From NCBI RefSeq assembly GCF_007859295.1, contig NZ_VOHB01000009.1, positions 1-52,927 of the forward strand: a stretch of 52,927 nucleotides of DNA, given 5' to 3'. The DNA is from Planococcus sp. CPCC 101016. GTDB lineage: Bacteria > Bacillota > Bacilli > Bacillales_A > Planococcaceae. A program made the position numbers and the translations under genes. The notes under the pieces are model-generated. The model made no database searches, was not told where the DNA came from, and saw only the letters and a list, made by a program, of their open reading frames with translations. Positions 1 through 9,328 of the stretch are shown here, in pieces (the stretch's first letter is position 1; every line of letters starts with the position of its first letter).

Positions 1-9
1 AAAAAATAG

Positions 10-125
10 TCCAGTGATGATGGCAAAGAGGCCACACCCGTTCCCATCCCGAACACGGCAGTTAAGCTCTTTTGCGCTGATGGTAGTTGGGGGTCTCCCC
101 CTGTGAGAGTAGGACGTCGCTGGGC
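10..125 (+). rRNA. rrf: 5S ribosomal RNA
   Basis: The conserved 5S core is readable, with CCCGTTCCCATCCCGAACAC near 38-57 and the GTGAGAGTAGGAC segment near 102-114. The ends pair as the terminal stem (CCAGTGA with TCGCTGG). At about 116 nt the length is normal for Bacillales. The ends are set by homology to the B. subtilis 5S and may be off by 1-3 bases. It is the 3' end of an rRNA operon lying left of the window. Confidence 0.95.
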
Positions 126-133
126 ATAGAAAA

Positions 134-166
134 GAAGTCGTTACCGATTCCGGTAACGGCTTTTTT
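134..166 (+). terminator. rRNA operon terminator
   Basis: Stem AGTCGTTACC / GGTAACGGCT with a 6-nt loop, followed by six T, just after the 5S gene. It is a canonical intrinsic terminator ending the upstream rrn operon. Confidence 0.9.
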
Positions 167-241
167 GTTTTGAAAAAATAGTGGAGTGGCTTGGAATATT
201 CCTTCCATTTCTGTTTCCGATCCGCTGTTGTCGATGGGAAT

Positions 242-250
242 TGTTATAAT
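242..250 (+). promoter_or_regulatory. Extended -10 promoter of the decarboxylase-family gene
   Basis: TG-T-TATAAT is a perfect extended -10 element 35 bp before the start codon. No good -35 is visible 17 bp upstream, as is usual for extended -10 promoters. It lies after the rRNA terminator, so this gene has its own transcription start. Confidence 0.55.
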
Positions 251-284
251 GGAGTTAAATCAATCAATGTGAGGATGGAAATTT

Positions 285-1721
285 ATGACGCAACGACGTC
301 CGATTGTGGATGCATTAATACAATTTCAAAACAGACAGCCCATCTCTTTTCATGTACCAGGGCATAAAAATGGAATTCTGTCAGGATTGCCACCAGAAAT
401 TCAATCTGCACTTCGTTACGATTTGACGGAACTGTCAGGTCTGGATGATCTTCATTATCCTGAAGAAACAATTAAAGATGCCCAGGTTTTATTGGCGGAG
501 GCTTATGGTGCGAAAGAAAGCTTTCTATTGGTCAATGGTTCGACTGTAGGAAACTTAGCGATGATTCATGGAGTGTGTAAAGAAGGGGACACCGTTATTG
601 TTCAGCGCAATTCGCATAAATCAATTTTCCATGCGCTGGAGCTTGCACACGTACGTCCTGTTTACGTTTCACCGCAATGGGATGAGGAATCCATGACAGC
701 GGCTGCGGTGTCTCTTTATGCAGTCCAGGAAGCGATAAAGGCCTATCCAGAAGCGAAAGCAGTGGTGCTGACATATCCCAACTACTATGGCATGGCATCC
801 CGCGAACTTGCTGCAATCATATCCTTGTGCCATGAAAATGACATGGTTGTTTTGGTGGATGAAGCGCATGGCGCCCATTTTCAGGCTGGGAATCCGTTTC
901 CGGTTTCTTCTTTGACGCTTGGTGCGGATGTAGTGGTGCAGTCAGCGCATAAAACCTTGCCGGCAATGACGATGGGTTCATTTTTACATATTGGCAGTAA
1001 CCGCGTCAGCGCCAAAAAAATTCAAAAATATTTGCGGATGCTTCAATCAAGCAGCCCATCTTATTTGATTTTAGCTTCTTTGGATGATGCCCGAGCTTAT
1101 CTTCAAAATTATTCGCAGCCTGATATTCGGATGTTCATGGAAAAGCGTGAGCGTTTTCTTAGCAGCTTGCGAATGATTCCGCATGTCAAGGTAATGGAAT
1201 CAGATGATCCGCTGAAAATCATGTTGAGGGTCGATTATCATAGTGGCTATCAGCTTAAACAAAAGCTGGAAGAGACGGGCATTGAAGTAGAATTGGCTGA
1301 TGCTTTCCAGGTGCTGTTAATTTTGCCTCTGTTAAAGCAATGGCATGCTTATCCATTTGCTGAAATCCGCAGCCGTTTGAAAGAAGCTGTATTAATGCTT
1401 GAAAGGGAAGAAAGAAAAGAGACAAAGCTTGTGGTGACAAAGCTGCTTGATGTGACAGTTCCTGAATTGTCTTTTGAGGAAATTGATTTGGCCGATCAGG
1501 AATGGGTTTCTTACACACAAGTCATTGGGCGAATTGCTGCGGGGATGGTGGTTCCGTATCCACCGGGTATTCCGCTCGTAGTGGCAGGTGAGAAGTGGAC
1601 ATTGACGAAAGTGGAGGAACTGATGAATTACCTTGCTTCAAATGCCCAGATCCAAGGAGACCATCGACTTGACTCTAAGCAATTGCCGGTGCTGCAACAA
1701 GGAACAGCAGAGACTAACTAA
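285..1721 (+). CDS. yaaO: PLP-dependent Orn/Lys/Arg decarboxylase-family protein (YaaO-like)
   Basis: A fold-type I PLP enzyme of 478 aa resembling B. subtilis YaaO and biosynthetic lysine/arginine/ornithine decarboxylases. Its N-terminus carries the family signature FHVPGHKNG. The DEAHGAH motif holds Asp192 and His195, and the expected Schiff-base lysine is Lys223 in SAHK. The ATG has a GAGGATGG ribosome binding site. The order 5S - yaaO - tmk is that of the B. subtilis rrnA region, although csfB, xpaC and yaaN are absent. The substrate cannot be read from sequence; arginine or lysine decarboxylation for polyamine synthesis is the family expectation. Confidence 0.88.
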   Translation: MTQRRPIVDALIQFQNRQPISFHVPGHKNGILSGLPPEIQSALRYDLTELSGLDDLHYPEETIKDAQVLLAEAYGAKESFLLVNGSTVGNLAMIHGVCKEGDTVIVQRNSHKSIFHALELAHVRPVYVSPQWDEESMTAAAVSLYAVQEAIKAYPEAKAVVLTYPNYYGMASRELAAIISLCHENDMVVLVDEAHGAHFQAGNPFPVSSLTLGADVVVQSAHKTLPAMTMGSFLHIGSNRVSAKKIQKYLRMLQSSSPSYLILASLDDARAYLQNYSQPDIRMFMEKRERFLSSLRMIPHVKVMESDDPLKIMLRVDYHSGYQLKQKLEETGIEVELADAFQVLLILPLLKQWHAYPFAEIRSRLKEAVLMLEREERKETKLVVTKLLDVTVPELSFEEIDLADQEWVSYTQVIGRIAAGMVVPYPPGIPLVVAGEKWTLTKVEELMNYLASNAQIQGDHRLDSKQLPVLQQGTAETN

Positions 1722-1737
1722 CGCATAAAGAGGGTAT
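1712..1737 (+). promoter_or_regulatory. Possible sigma-B-type promoter before ppx
   Basis: GACTAA, 14 bp, GGGTAT. The -10 matches the sigma-B consensus exactly and the -35 matches four of six bases of GTTTAA. TATACT within the same bases could instead act as a sigma-A -10 with a poor -35. The site overlaps the stop codon of the preceding gene. Confidence 0.3.
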
Positions 1738-1779
1738 ACTGTAACATCATTTAATTGGAACAGAATGTGGGGGATTTTC

Positions 1780-3306
1780 ATGGAGCAGGAAAAGTATGCA
1801 ATCATTGATATCGGTTCGAATACCATCCGGCTTGTCATCTATACACGAGATAAGAGCGGACGTTTTACTGAAAGTGAGAACGTCAAGGCAGTAGCCCGTC
1901 TCCGGAATTATCTGAACGCAGATAATAGATTGGAGCCGGAAGGCATAGACATCCTTGTTAAAACTCTAAAGAGTTTTCAAGAAGTCACTCGACATCACCA
2001 GCTAAAAGACATTAAATCCGTTGCTACAGCTGCTGTCCGCCAAGCTGAAAATCAAGACGAAATCATGGCTGCGGTAGAGAAGGAGACGGATTTCACGATA
2101 CGCATCTTATCTGAATTCGAAGAAGCGAATTATGGCTATCTGGCAGTCGTCAATTCAACGCCATTTACTAGTGGAATTACGGTCGATATTGGTGGGGGCA
2201 GTACAGAAATTACGTATTTCAATAACCGTCAGCTGATCTATTTCTATAGTTTTCCGTTTGGTGCATTGTCTTTGAAACAACAGTTTATCAAAGGAGACAC
2301 GCCAACTAAAGGGGAGTTACGCGAGCTGCGGTCATTTTTGAAAGAACAATTCAATCAGTTGGAATGGCTTGCTGATAAACGCCTGCCCTTGATCGGCATT
2401 GGGGGAAGTGCACGGAATATGGCCCAAATCCACCAGGAACATATCGAATATCCTTTATCTGGAGTTCACCAGTACATGATGAGCAAAGATGATGTAGAAG
2501 AAATCAACGATTTGTTGAAATCGATGGATTTTTCGGAGCTGCAAAGACTGGAAGGGCTGTCAAAAGATCGAGCGGATATCATCATTCCTGCTGTTGAAGT
2601 TTTTCGTTATTTGATGGAATTAATTGATACAGAAAAATTTGCCCTCAGCAGAAAAGGTTTAAGAGATGGCGTTTTCTATGAAGAGACGACTAAAGCCTTT
2701 GATTTAGCGGTATTTCCAAATGTTGTAGAAGAAAGTTTCCATGAACTGGCCATTGACTATGATATCAATTTGACCCATGCATTCCATGTCAGCAACAGTG
2801 CATTGCTGATTTCAAAAGAGTTGGAAGAAGTGGGTCTGTTGTCGCTGGAAGAGCAGGATTATAAGCGGTTGAAGCTGAGCAGTGCCCTCTATAATTTAGG
2901 CAGCTATATTGATTCGGAGTCCAGCCACCAACATACATTCTATCTATTAGGCAATCGGACCATTGATGGTCTGCTCCATAAAGAACGGGTCATTGTTGCA
3001 TTGATGGCCTCGTTTAAGAATAAAGAAATCTTTAAGCGCAATGTCGCTCTGTATGAAGAATGGTTCGATAAAGATGAATTGGCAAAATACAGCCTGCTAG
3101 GAGCCATTATTAAGCTGGCTTATAGCTTGAATGCTACAAAACGAGATATCGTGGAAACCATTGAGTTAGAAGAAAAAGGAGATACGCTTATTTTTTCTGT
3201 TCAATGCCGTGAAGATTGGAAGCCCGAGCAATATCAGGTAGAAAAACAGAAAAAACATTTAGAAAAACAACTAAAGAAATCGATTGATTTTAAATTTTAC
3301 AAATAA
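1780..3306 (+). CDS. ppx: Exopolyphosphatase, Ppx/GppA family
   Basis: Expected to hydrolyse terminal phosphates of long-chain polyphosphate. The actin-fold ATPase motifs are present: IDIGSNTIRL at the N-terminus and VDIGGGSTEI near residue 135. The C-terminal half is the helical HD-like extension of long (about 510 aa) exopolyphosphatases. At 508 aa it matches that class. I chose the ATG at 1780 because a GGGGG ribosome binding site sits 6 bp before it; the in-frame ATG at 1765 overlaps that site. It pairs with ppk downstream, making a degradation/synthesis couple. GppA-type (p)ppGpp hydrolysis cannot be excluded. Confidence 0.9.
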   Translation: MEQEKYAIIDIGSNTIRLVIYTRDKSGRFTESENVKAVARLRNYLNADNRLEPEGIDILVKTLKSFQEVTRHHQLKDIKSVATAAVRQAENQDEIMAAVEKETDFTIRILSEFEEANYGYLAVVNSTPFTSGITVDIGGGSTEITYFNNRQLIYFYSFPFGALSLKQQFIKGDTPTKGELRELRSFLKEQFNQLEWLADKRLPLIGIGGSARNMAQIHQEHIEYPLSGVHQYMMSKDDVEEINDLLKSMDFSELQRLEGLSKDRADIIIPAVEVFRYLMELIDTEKFALSRKGLRDGVFYEETTKAFDLAVFPNVVEESFHELAIDYDINLTHAFHVSNSALLISKELEEVGLLSLEEQDYKRLKLSSALYNLGSYIDSESSHQHTFYLLGNRTIDGLLHKERVIVALMASFKNKEIFKRNVALYEEWFDKDELAKYSLLGAIIKLAYSLNATKRDIVETIELEEKGDTLIFSVQCREDWKPEQYQVEKQKKHLEKQLKKSIDFKFYK

Positions 3307-3580
3307 TTAACAATTCGAAGGCCTCATTCAGCTTTTTTCATCGGTGGATAATGATACGATAAAGAGAAACTTCACTTTGTGATAGTTTTTTCATTCTCTA
3401 CTTATGAAAGCGGAAAACAGGCTAAGAAAAGCACGTGTTGCGGCGATGTCTATGCAATCGATTTTTGTTGGACTGATTGACTGTTACGGTCTTGGGTTTT
3501 CTGTATGTAGAGCCGGGTTCGTTGCTTGCCGCTGAAGTGAGGCAGATAGAATGGATTATAAGTAAAAGGTGGAGTCGAAA
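3307..3580. other. Intergenic region between ppx and ppk
   Basis: A 274-bp gap without a convincing gene or terminator. A 44-codon frame at 3404-3535 has no ribosome binding site. Only weak promoter-like AT-rich stretches are visible (GATACGATAAAG near 3351), so whether ppk has its own promoter is not settled. Confidence 0.5.
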
Positions 3581-5692
3581 TTGGAGACAGTGAAAAAGAA
3601 GAGTGTAGAACTTAGCGATCCTGCTTACTACAATAACCGCGAATTGAGCTGGCTTGCTTTTAATGAACGCGTACTGCAGGAAGCAATGGACAAACGCAAC
3701 CCTCTATTGGAACGGTTTAAGTTTTTGTCGATTTTCAGCTCTAATTTAGACGAGTTTTTCATGGTCCGTGTCGCCGGGCTGCAGGATCAGGTAAAGGTTG
3801 GATTTACCAAACCCGAGAACAAAGCGGGGATGACTCCAAAGCAGCAATTAAATGAAATTGCGATGAAGACACATCGGTTAGTGGATTTGCAGTACGAGAC
3901 TTTGCAAAAGAATTTATTGCCAAAGCTTCAAAAAGAGCATGTGGAATTCGTTAAGACGCCGGATTTGAATGCGGATCAACTAGCTGTATTGGAAACGTAT
4001 TTTGAAGAGCATATCTTTCCTGTTCTTACACCGATGGCCATTGACGCATATCGGCCATTTCCGATGCTGCTGAATAAAAGCATCAATTTGGCGGTGGTGT
4101 TGGAAGATGAAGAGGAGCAGGCTGAAGAAGGACAAAAAATTGCTATTGTTCAGGTTCCTTCTGTGCTGGAGCGATTTGTTCGTCTCGAATCAAAAAAGGG
4201 CAGCCACAAACTGGTGTTACTGGAAGATGTGATTAGTCTCTTCATCCGTAAGCTTTTTCATGGCTTCAATGTGATTTCGGTATCTGTATTCCGGATTACA
4301 CGCAATGCCGATATGACCATCCATGAGGAAGGCGCGCGCGATTTGCTGAAGGAGATTGAAGAGGAACTCCGGAAACGAAAATGGGGAGCGGCTGTCCGTT
4401 TGGAAATCCAGCAGCCTGGATTCGATCCGGCTATTTTGGATTACCTGACCGATGAATTGGAGGTCCACAAAAAGGACGTTTATGCAATTGAAGGGTTTTT
4501 GGATTTAACGGTATTTTTTAGTTTTTATAAAAAAATGGCGCCGGTATGGGAGCATCTGGTTTTTGAGGGGAAAGTATCGCAACTGCCGGCAGGGATGGAA
4601 ACGGGTAAGCAAATTTTTCAAAAGGTCAGTGAACAGGATGCCTTTCTGCATCATCCATACGAATCATTTGAGCCCGTTGTCCAGTTTATCTCAGAGGCAG
4701 CTGATGATCCCGATGTATTGGCCATTAAACAGACTCTTTACCGCGTCAGCGGAGATTCCCCAGTCATTAAAGCCTTAAAAAGAGCAGCAGAGAATGGCAA
4801 ACAGGTCACAGTGCTGGTTGAATTGAAGGCCCGTTTCGATGAAGAAAATAATGTCCAATGGGCGAAAGAGCTGGAAAAAGCTGGCTGCCATGTAATCTAC
4901 GGGATGACCCATTTGAAGACGCATAGCAAAATCACTTTGGTGGTGCGGAAAAAAGAAGACAAGATTGAGCGCTTCGTCCATTTGGGTACAGGCAATTATA
5001 ATGACCAGACGGCTAAAATCTATACAGATATGAGTTTATTCACTTCTAAACGACATTTTGGCATCGACGCCACTAATTTTTTCAACTACTTGAGCGGCTA
5101 TACTGAAAAGCCGGAATTCCATTACTTATCAGTGGCACCTTTTACAATCCGGACTGATATTATTGACTTGGTGGATGCTGAAATCCGTTTTCAGAAAAAG
5201 CATGGCAATGGCCGAATCGTTGCAAAGATGAACTCATTGACAGACAAGGTCATTATCATGAAATTATATGAAGCTTCAAATGCTGGAGTCAAAGTGGATT
5301 TAATCGTCAGAGGAATTTGCTGTTTGCGGCCGGGCATCCCGGGAGTCAGTGAAAATATCCAAGTACGGAGTATTGTGGGCAGCCTGTTGGAACATAGCCG
5401 CGTCTATCTATTCAACCACAATGGCAAAAGAAAGACCTTTTTGTCTTCAGCGGATATGATGACTCGGAACTTGAACAACCGCATCGAAATACTATTTCCT
5501 ATTGTGGATGAAGAAATTAAAGAACAAGTTAAAAGCATACTCGAATTAGGACTTGCCGATAATGTCAAAGCGAGGCAGCAAGATGAGACTGGGGTCTATC
5601 ATTACGTATCGCGAAAAAATGATGAGCCGGCAATTGACAGCCAAATGGAGCTGTTCCGTCGGGCTTATCAAGTAGCGGAAGACGAGGAATAA
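3581..5692 (+). CDS. ppk: Polyphosphate kinase 1
   Basis: Synthesises polyphosphate from ATP. The N-terminal domain begins with YNNRELSWLAFN and continues FSSNLDEFFMVRVAGL. The two C-terminal phospholipase-D-like domains carry THSK and EHSR, the conserved histidine motifs of the PPK1 active site, plus HLGTGNYND. Length is 703 aa, usual for PPK1. The start is taken as TTG at 3581, with AAGGTGGAG 6-7 bp upstream; a GTG at 3569 lies inside that site and has none of its own. B. subtilis has no ppx-ppk pair at this place. Confidence 0.95.
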   Translation: METVKKKSVELSDPAYYNNRELSWLAFNERVLQEAMDKRNPLLERFKFLSIFSSNLDEFFMVRVAGLQDQVKVGFTKPENKAGMTPKQQLNEIAMKTHRLVDLQYETLQKNLLPKLQKEHVEFVKTPDLNADQLAVLETYFEEHIFPVLTPMAIDAYRPFPMLLNKSINLAVVLEDEEEQAEEGQKIAIVQVPSVLERFVRLESKKGSHKLVLLEDVISLFIRKLFHGFNVISVSVFRITRNADMTIHEEGARDLLKEIEEELRKRKWGAAVRLEIQQPGFDPAILDYLTDELEVHKKDVYAIEGFLDLTVFFSFYKKMAPVWEHLVFEGKVSQLPAGMETGKQIFQKVSEQDAFLHHPYESFEPVVQFISEAADDPDVLAIKQTLYRVSGDSPVIKALKRAAENGKQVTVLVELKARFDEENNVQWAKELEKAGCHVIYGMTHLKTHSKITLVVRKKEDKIERFVHLGTGNYNDQTAKIYTDMSLFTSKRHFGIDATNFFNYLSGYTEKPEFHYLSVAPFTIRTDIIDLVDAEIRFQKKHGNGRIVAKMNSLTDKVIIMKLYEASNAGVKVDLIVRGICCLRPGIPGVSENIQVRSIVGSLLEHSRVYLFNHNGKRKTFLSSADMMTRNLNNRIEILFPIVDEEIKEQVKSILELGLADNVKARQQDETGVYHYVSRKNDEPAIDSQMELFRRAYQVAEDEE

Positions 5693-5698
5693 CCAGGA

Positions 5699-5736
5699 AA
5701 CCGTTCATTTCCTTATAGAGATGAACGGTTTTTTTA
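5699..5736 (+). terminator. Terminator after ppk
   Basis: Perfect 10-bp stem AACCGTTCAT / ATGAACGGTT with a 12-nt loop and seven T. It separates the polyphosphate pair from tmk. Confidence 0.93.
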
Positions 5737-5832
5737 TATGCTCACTATAAAACGAGAGCCATTTCGTGTATAGTATAAAGAGTTTGAAACAGTAGATTAT
5801 GATTAATTTCATGGAATAAGGTGAGCCGTAAA

Positions 5833-6483
5833 ATGAGTTATTTAATCAATCTGGAAGGCGGAGAAGGATCGGGAAAGTCTACGGTTCTAAAGATGCTGTC
5901 AGATGCGTTAGAAGAAAAAGGATTTTCAGTAGTCTGCACGCGTGAGCCCGGTGGCATCGATATTGCCGAACAAATCCGCAATGTGATTTTGGACCGTGAA
6001 AACACAGCGATGGATGCCCGGACAGAAGCTTTGTTATATGCTGCCGCTAGAAGACAGCATTTAGTTGAAAAAATCATTCCGGCACTTGAAGCGGGAAGCA
6101 TCGTCTTGTGTGACCGTTACATTGATTCAAGCCTGGCTTACCAGGGATATGCACGAGGACTTGGGATAGAAGAGATATTTTCCATTAATAAGTTTGCCAT
6201 CGACGATTATATGCCGGACCTGACTCTGTATTTTGATGTGAATCCAAAAGTTGGCTTGGCCCGCATTGAAAAGGACATAGACCGGGAAATCAACCGGTTG
6301 GATGTCGAGTCAATGAAGTTTCATTATAAAGTGAGAGAAGGCTATCTTTTGCTGTTAAGCCAAAATCCAGAACGCATCCGCCTAATCAATGCAGAGAATG
6401 AACTTGATGTCGTTTTTGCAGATGCATTAGAGACTGCGGTACGATTTATAGAAGAACGGCAAGCCTCAGTTGATCCCTCTTAG
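5833..6483 (+). CDS. tmk: Thymidylate kinase
   Basis: Phosphorylates dTMP to dTDP. The P-loop is at residues 9-17 (GGEGSGKST), with the DRY motif in [16 protein letters not shown] and a lid region in the C-terminal half. Length is 216 aa, standard. AAGGTGAG ends 7 bp before the ATG at 5833; a GTG at 5821 overlaps that site and is rejected. In B. subtilis tmk is likewise followed by yaaQ and holB. Confidence 0.95.
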   Translation: MSYLINLEGGEGSGKSTVLKMLSDALEEKGFSVVCTREPGGIDIAEQIRNVILDRENTAMDARTEALLYAAARRQHLVEKIIPALEAGSIVLCDRYIDSSLAYQGYARGLGIEEIFSINKFAIDDYMPDLTLYFDVNPKVGLARIEKDIDREINRLDVESMKFHYKVREGYLLLLSQNPERIRLINAENELDVVFADALETAVRFIEERQASVDPS

Positions 6484-6499
6484 GATCAGCTGTTTTTTT
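6468..6499 (+). terminator. Terminator overlapping the end of tmk
   Basis: Stem AGTTGATCC / GGATCAGCT (one G-T pair) with a short loop that contains the tmk stop codon, then seven T. The terminator is partly coding. Confidence 0.88.
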
Positions 6500-6557
6500 A
6501 AAAGTCTTTATTTTTTTAAGGAAGCCTGGAAAGATATGCAGCGGATATCTTCGTTCA

Positions 6558-6566
6558 TGTTATACT
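6558..6566 (+). promoter_or_regulatory. Extended -10 promoter of darA
   Basis: TG-T-TATACT lies 34 bp before the darA start and after the tmk terminator. No clear -35 is visible. Confidence 0.45.
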
Positions 6567-6594
6567 TATATAGAAGAAAGATAAAAAGGAGTGA

Positions 6595-6930
<336 letters not shown>

Positions 6931-7000
6931 TCAACAGTCAAAAGCAAAAATTCCCGTGATAAATCATAAGGTTATACGTTAACCAGTACCATAAATAATA

Positions 7001-7031
7001 CCCGTGCTCCAGTCGGAACACGGGATTTTTT
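7001..7031 (+). terminator. Terminator between darA and holB
   Basis: CCCGTGCTCC / GGAACACGGG with one internal mismatch, a 4-nt loop and six T, ending 22 bp before holB. A second CCCGTG upstream (about 6949-6954) could compete for CACGGG, so attenuation is possible. Confidence 0.8.
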
Positions 7032-7053
7032 ACAAAGTCTGAAGGTGAAATTT

Positions 7054-8046
7054 ATGCAAAAAACGACGGATGAATTTTTAGAAATGCAACCTGTGGTGAT
7101 GAAGCGGCTGCAAGGCGCCTATGCTAAAGATCGACTGGCGCATGCGTATCTCTTCGAAGGACCCGCGGGCTCGGGTAAAAAAGAAATCACTCATTTTTTC
7201 GTCAAGCTTCTGCTATGCGAATCACCCATAGAAAATGTTCCATGTGAAACATGTCGGAGTTGTCAGCTTTACAATTCTGGTAATCACACAAACATTCTTT
7301 TCATCGAACCGGATGGTCAAAACATCAAAATTGACCAAATCCGTGAGTTGATTTTCAAGATGAATAAAACGGGTTTAAACACAGGCCGTAAAATATACGT
7401 AATCGAGCAGGCGGATCGGATGAATAACTCTTCTGCGAATGCTTTGCTAAAGTTTTTGGAAGAGCCTGAGTTTAATGTTACGGCTATCCTTTTGACAGAG
7501 CGCCTTAATGCGCTTATGAGTACAATTCGTTCCCGTTGCCAATTGGTATCGTTTCGGCCGTTATCGCGTCCAAAGCTGATGGAAAAATTGATGGCGGATG
7601 GAATGACTGAATCGATGGCAGCGACGGTCAGTATGCTGACCCAAAGTGAGGAAGAAGCCGTTGCTTTGAGTCAGGACGAACAATTTTCCCAAGCCAGAAA
7701 AACGGTGTTAAAATTGGTGGAAGTGGCTGGCAGCAATGTTCATGAAGCTCTATTGATGCTTCAAGCGGAGTGGCTGCCGTTATTTAAAGAAAAAGAAGAT
7801 GCCGAAAGAGGCCTAGACATGTTATTATTTGCATATCGGGACATTGCTTCGGTAAAAGCAGGTCTTGAAACTGCACGAACATATCCAGACATGGAAGAAA
7901 CTTGGAAGCAGATGGCTCTCCAGCGCTCCTTTACGGTATTGTCCAAGCAGTTGCAGGCTGTTTTACAGGCCAAACAACAATTGCCGCGCAATATGAACCG
8001 GACGCTGTTGATGGAGCAGTTAATGCTGAATCTGCAGGAGGGGTAG
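7054..8046 (+). CDS. holB: DNA polymerase III delta' subunit
   Basis: Clamp-loader subunit that helps load the sliding clamp at replication forks. It is a AAA+ protein with GPAGSGKK at residues 36-43, a cysteine-rich zinc module (CETCRSC) near residue 70, and the SRC motif in RSRCQL. Length is 330 aa, close to B. subtilis HolB. AAGGTGA precedes the ATG at 7054 with 5-bp spacing. The strong terminator just upstream means a promoter or readthrough must lie between 6931 and 7040; none is obvious. It is followed after 3 bp by ricT, so the two are probably cotranscribed. Confidence 0.93.
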   Translation: MQKTTDEFLEMQPVVMKRLQGAYAKDRLAHAYLFEGPAGSGKKEITHFFVKLLLCESPIENVPCETCRSCQLYNSGNHTNILFIEPDGQNIKIDQIRELIFKMNKTGLNTGRKIYVIEQADRMNNSSANALLKFLEEPEFNVTAILLTERLNALMSTIRSRCQLVSFRPLSRPKLMEKLMADGMTESMAATVSMLTQSEEEAVALSQDEQFSQARKTVLKLVEVAGSNVHEALLMLQAEWLPLFKEKEDAERGLDMLLFAYRDIASVKAGLETARTYPDMEETWKQMALQRSFTVLSKQLQAVLQAKQQLPRNMNRTLLMEQLMLNLQEG

Positions 8047-8049
8047 CAA

Positions 8050-8862
8050 TTGTATAATGTGATAGGTGTCCGTTTTAAAAAAGCGGGTAAAATATATTAT
8101 TTTGATCCAGGTGAATTGGGAATCGAAAAAGATGATTACGTCATTGTGGAAACAGCAAGAGGCGTAGAATACGGCAAAGTTGTCGTGCCGACGAAAACCG
8201 TTGGAGAAAACGACGTAGTCCTGCCTTTAAAGCAGGTGGTACGAGTGGCGACTGACCGCGATCGCCATCAGGTGGAAGAAAACCGTCTGGAAGCAAGTCG
8301 TGCTTTTGAAATGGGCACGGATAAAATTGAAGAGCATCGCTTAGATATGAAATTGGTGGATGTCGAATACACCTTCGACCGTAATAAAGTCATTTTTTAC
8401 TTTACCGCGGAAGGTCGTGTGGATTTCCGGAACTTGGTCAAAGACTTGGCTTCCATTTTCCGTACACGCATTGAACTTCGCCAAATCGGCGTTCGCGATG
8501 AAGCCAAAATGCTCGGCGGTATTGGACCCTGTGGCCGTATGCTTTGTTGTTCGACATTTTTAGGCGATTTTGAGCCGGTTTCAATCAAAATGGCGAAAGA
8601 TCAAAACCTGTCGTTGAACCCTTCGAAAATTTCGGGATTATGCGGCCGTCTAATGTGCTGCTTAAAATACGAGAATGACGAATACGAAACAGCGAAAAAG
8701 GAAATGCCGGATGTCGGAACGCGAGTAACGACACCAGACGGTGATGGCCGAGTAGTGGGCATGAACATTCTGGAGCGGTTATTAAAAGTTCGCTTGACTG
8801 AGCAGGAACAGACACTTGAATATACATTAGATGAGATAATGAGCCAAGGAACGAGAGCGTGA
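8050..8862 (+). CDS. ricT: PSP1-domain protein RicT (YaaT)
   Basis: Homologue of B. subtilis RicT, part of the RicA-RicF-RicT iron-sulfur complex that stimulates RNase Y cleavage of selected mRNAs and affects phosphorelay output. It starts MYNVIGVRFKKAGKIYYFDP. The cysteine-rich centre includes GPCGRMLCC and GLCGRLMCC, the expected cluster ligands. Length is 270 aa. The TTG start has AGGAGGGG with about 7-bp spacing that overlaps the end of holB. The complex evidently has uses outside sporulation, since sporulation genes are lost around it. Confidence 0.93.
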   Translation: MYNVIGVRFKKAGKIYYFDPGELGIEKDDYVIVETARGVEYGKVVVPTKTVGENDVVLPLKQVVRVATDRDRHQVEENRLEASRAFEMGTDKIEEHRLDMKLVDVEYTFDRNKVIFYFTAEGRVDFRNLVKDLASIFRTRIELRQIGVRDEAKMLGGIGPCGRMLCCSTFLGDFEPVSIKMAKDQNLSLNPSKISGLCGRLMCCLKYENDEYETAKKEMPDVGTRVTTPDGDGRVVGMNILERLLKVRLTEQEQTLEYTLDEIMSQGTRA

Positions 8863-8872
8863 GGTGGTTTAG

Positions 8873-9232
8873 TTGAAGGAAAAGAATTTTTTGGACACGG
8901 TCATGGAGTTTGAACAACAGCTCCAATCCATGCAGGAACAATTCAGCGAATTAAAAGCTGTAGTGGCACGGACGATGGAAGAACATCATGCGCTGCAATT
9001 GGAAAATCACCATTTGCGTGCACGCTTGGATGAATTTCATAAAGCAGTGCCAGAGGTGGCAGCTGTTGATCCTGTGAAATTGAAAAAAGCAGTGATGGAT
9101 ATCGGTGAAGGCTACGATAACTTGGCCCGTTTGTATCACGAAGGCTACCATGTTTGCAACGTACATTTCGGCAGTTCCCGAAAAGGCGATGACTGCTTGT
9201 TTTGTTTGTCATTCCTGAATAAACAGAACTGA
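8873..9232 (+). CDS. yabA: Replication initiation control protein YabA
   Basis: Negative regulator of initiation that bridges DnaA and DnaN in B. subtilis. The N-terminal coiled coil covers about residues 1-60 and drives tetramerisation. The C-terminal zinc site uses His93, Cys95, Cys108 and Cys111. Length is 119 aa, as in the family. The start is TTG at 8873, 10 bp after ricT, with GAGGTGG upstream. Position after holB-ricT is conserved. Confidence 0.93.
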   Translation: MKEKNFLDTVMEFEQQLQSMQEQFSELKAVVARTMEEHHALQLENHHLRARLDEFHKAVPEVAAVDPVKLKKAVMDIGEGYDNLARLYHEGYHVCNVHFGSSRKGDDCLFCLSFLNKQN

Positions 9233-9271
9233 AAATAGGGCAGCAAAAAGCTGTCTATAAAATGATAAGAG

Positions 9272-9309
9272 AAAGGCTTCCGACACTCCGTGTGGCGGCA
9301 GCCTTTTGT
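9272..9309 (+). terminator. Probable terminator after yabA
   Basis: AAAGGCT / AGCCTTT outer stem with an imperfect inner part ending in CAC-TCC-GTG. The T tract is short (TTTT then GTT), so efficiency may be modest. Confidence 0.6.
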
Positions 9310-9328
9310 TATGTTAGGAGTTGAATAG

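Noticed and set aside
3404..3535. A 43-residue frame between ppx and ppk with a cysteine-rich end.
   Set aside because: No ribosome binding site, no recognisable similarity, and length within chance for this gap.
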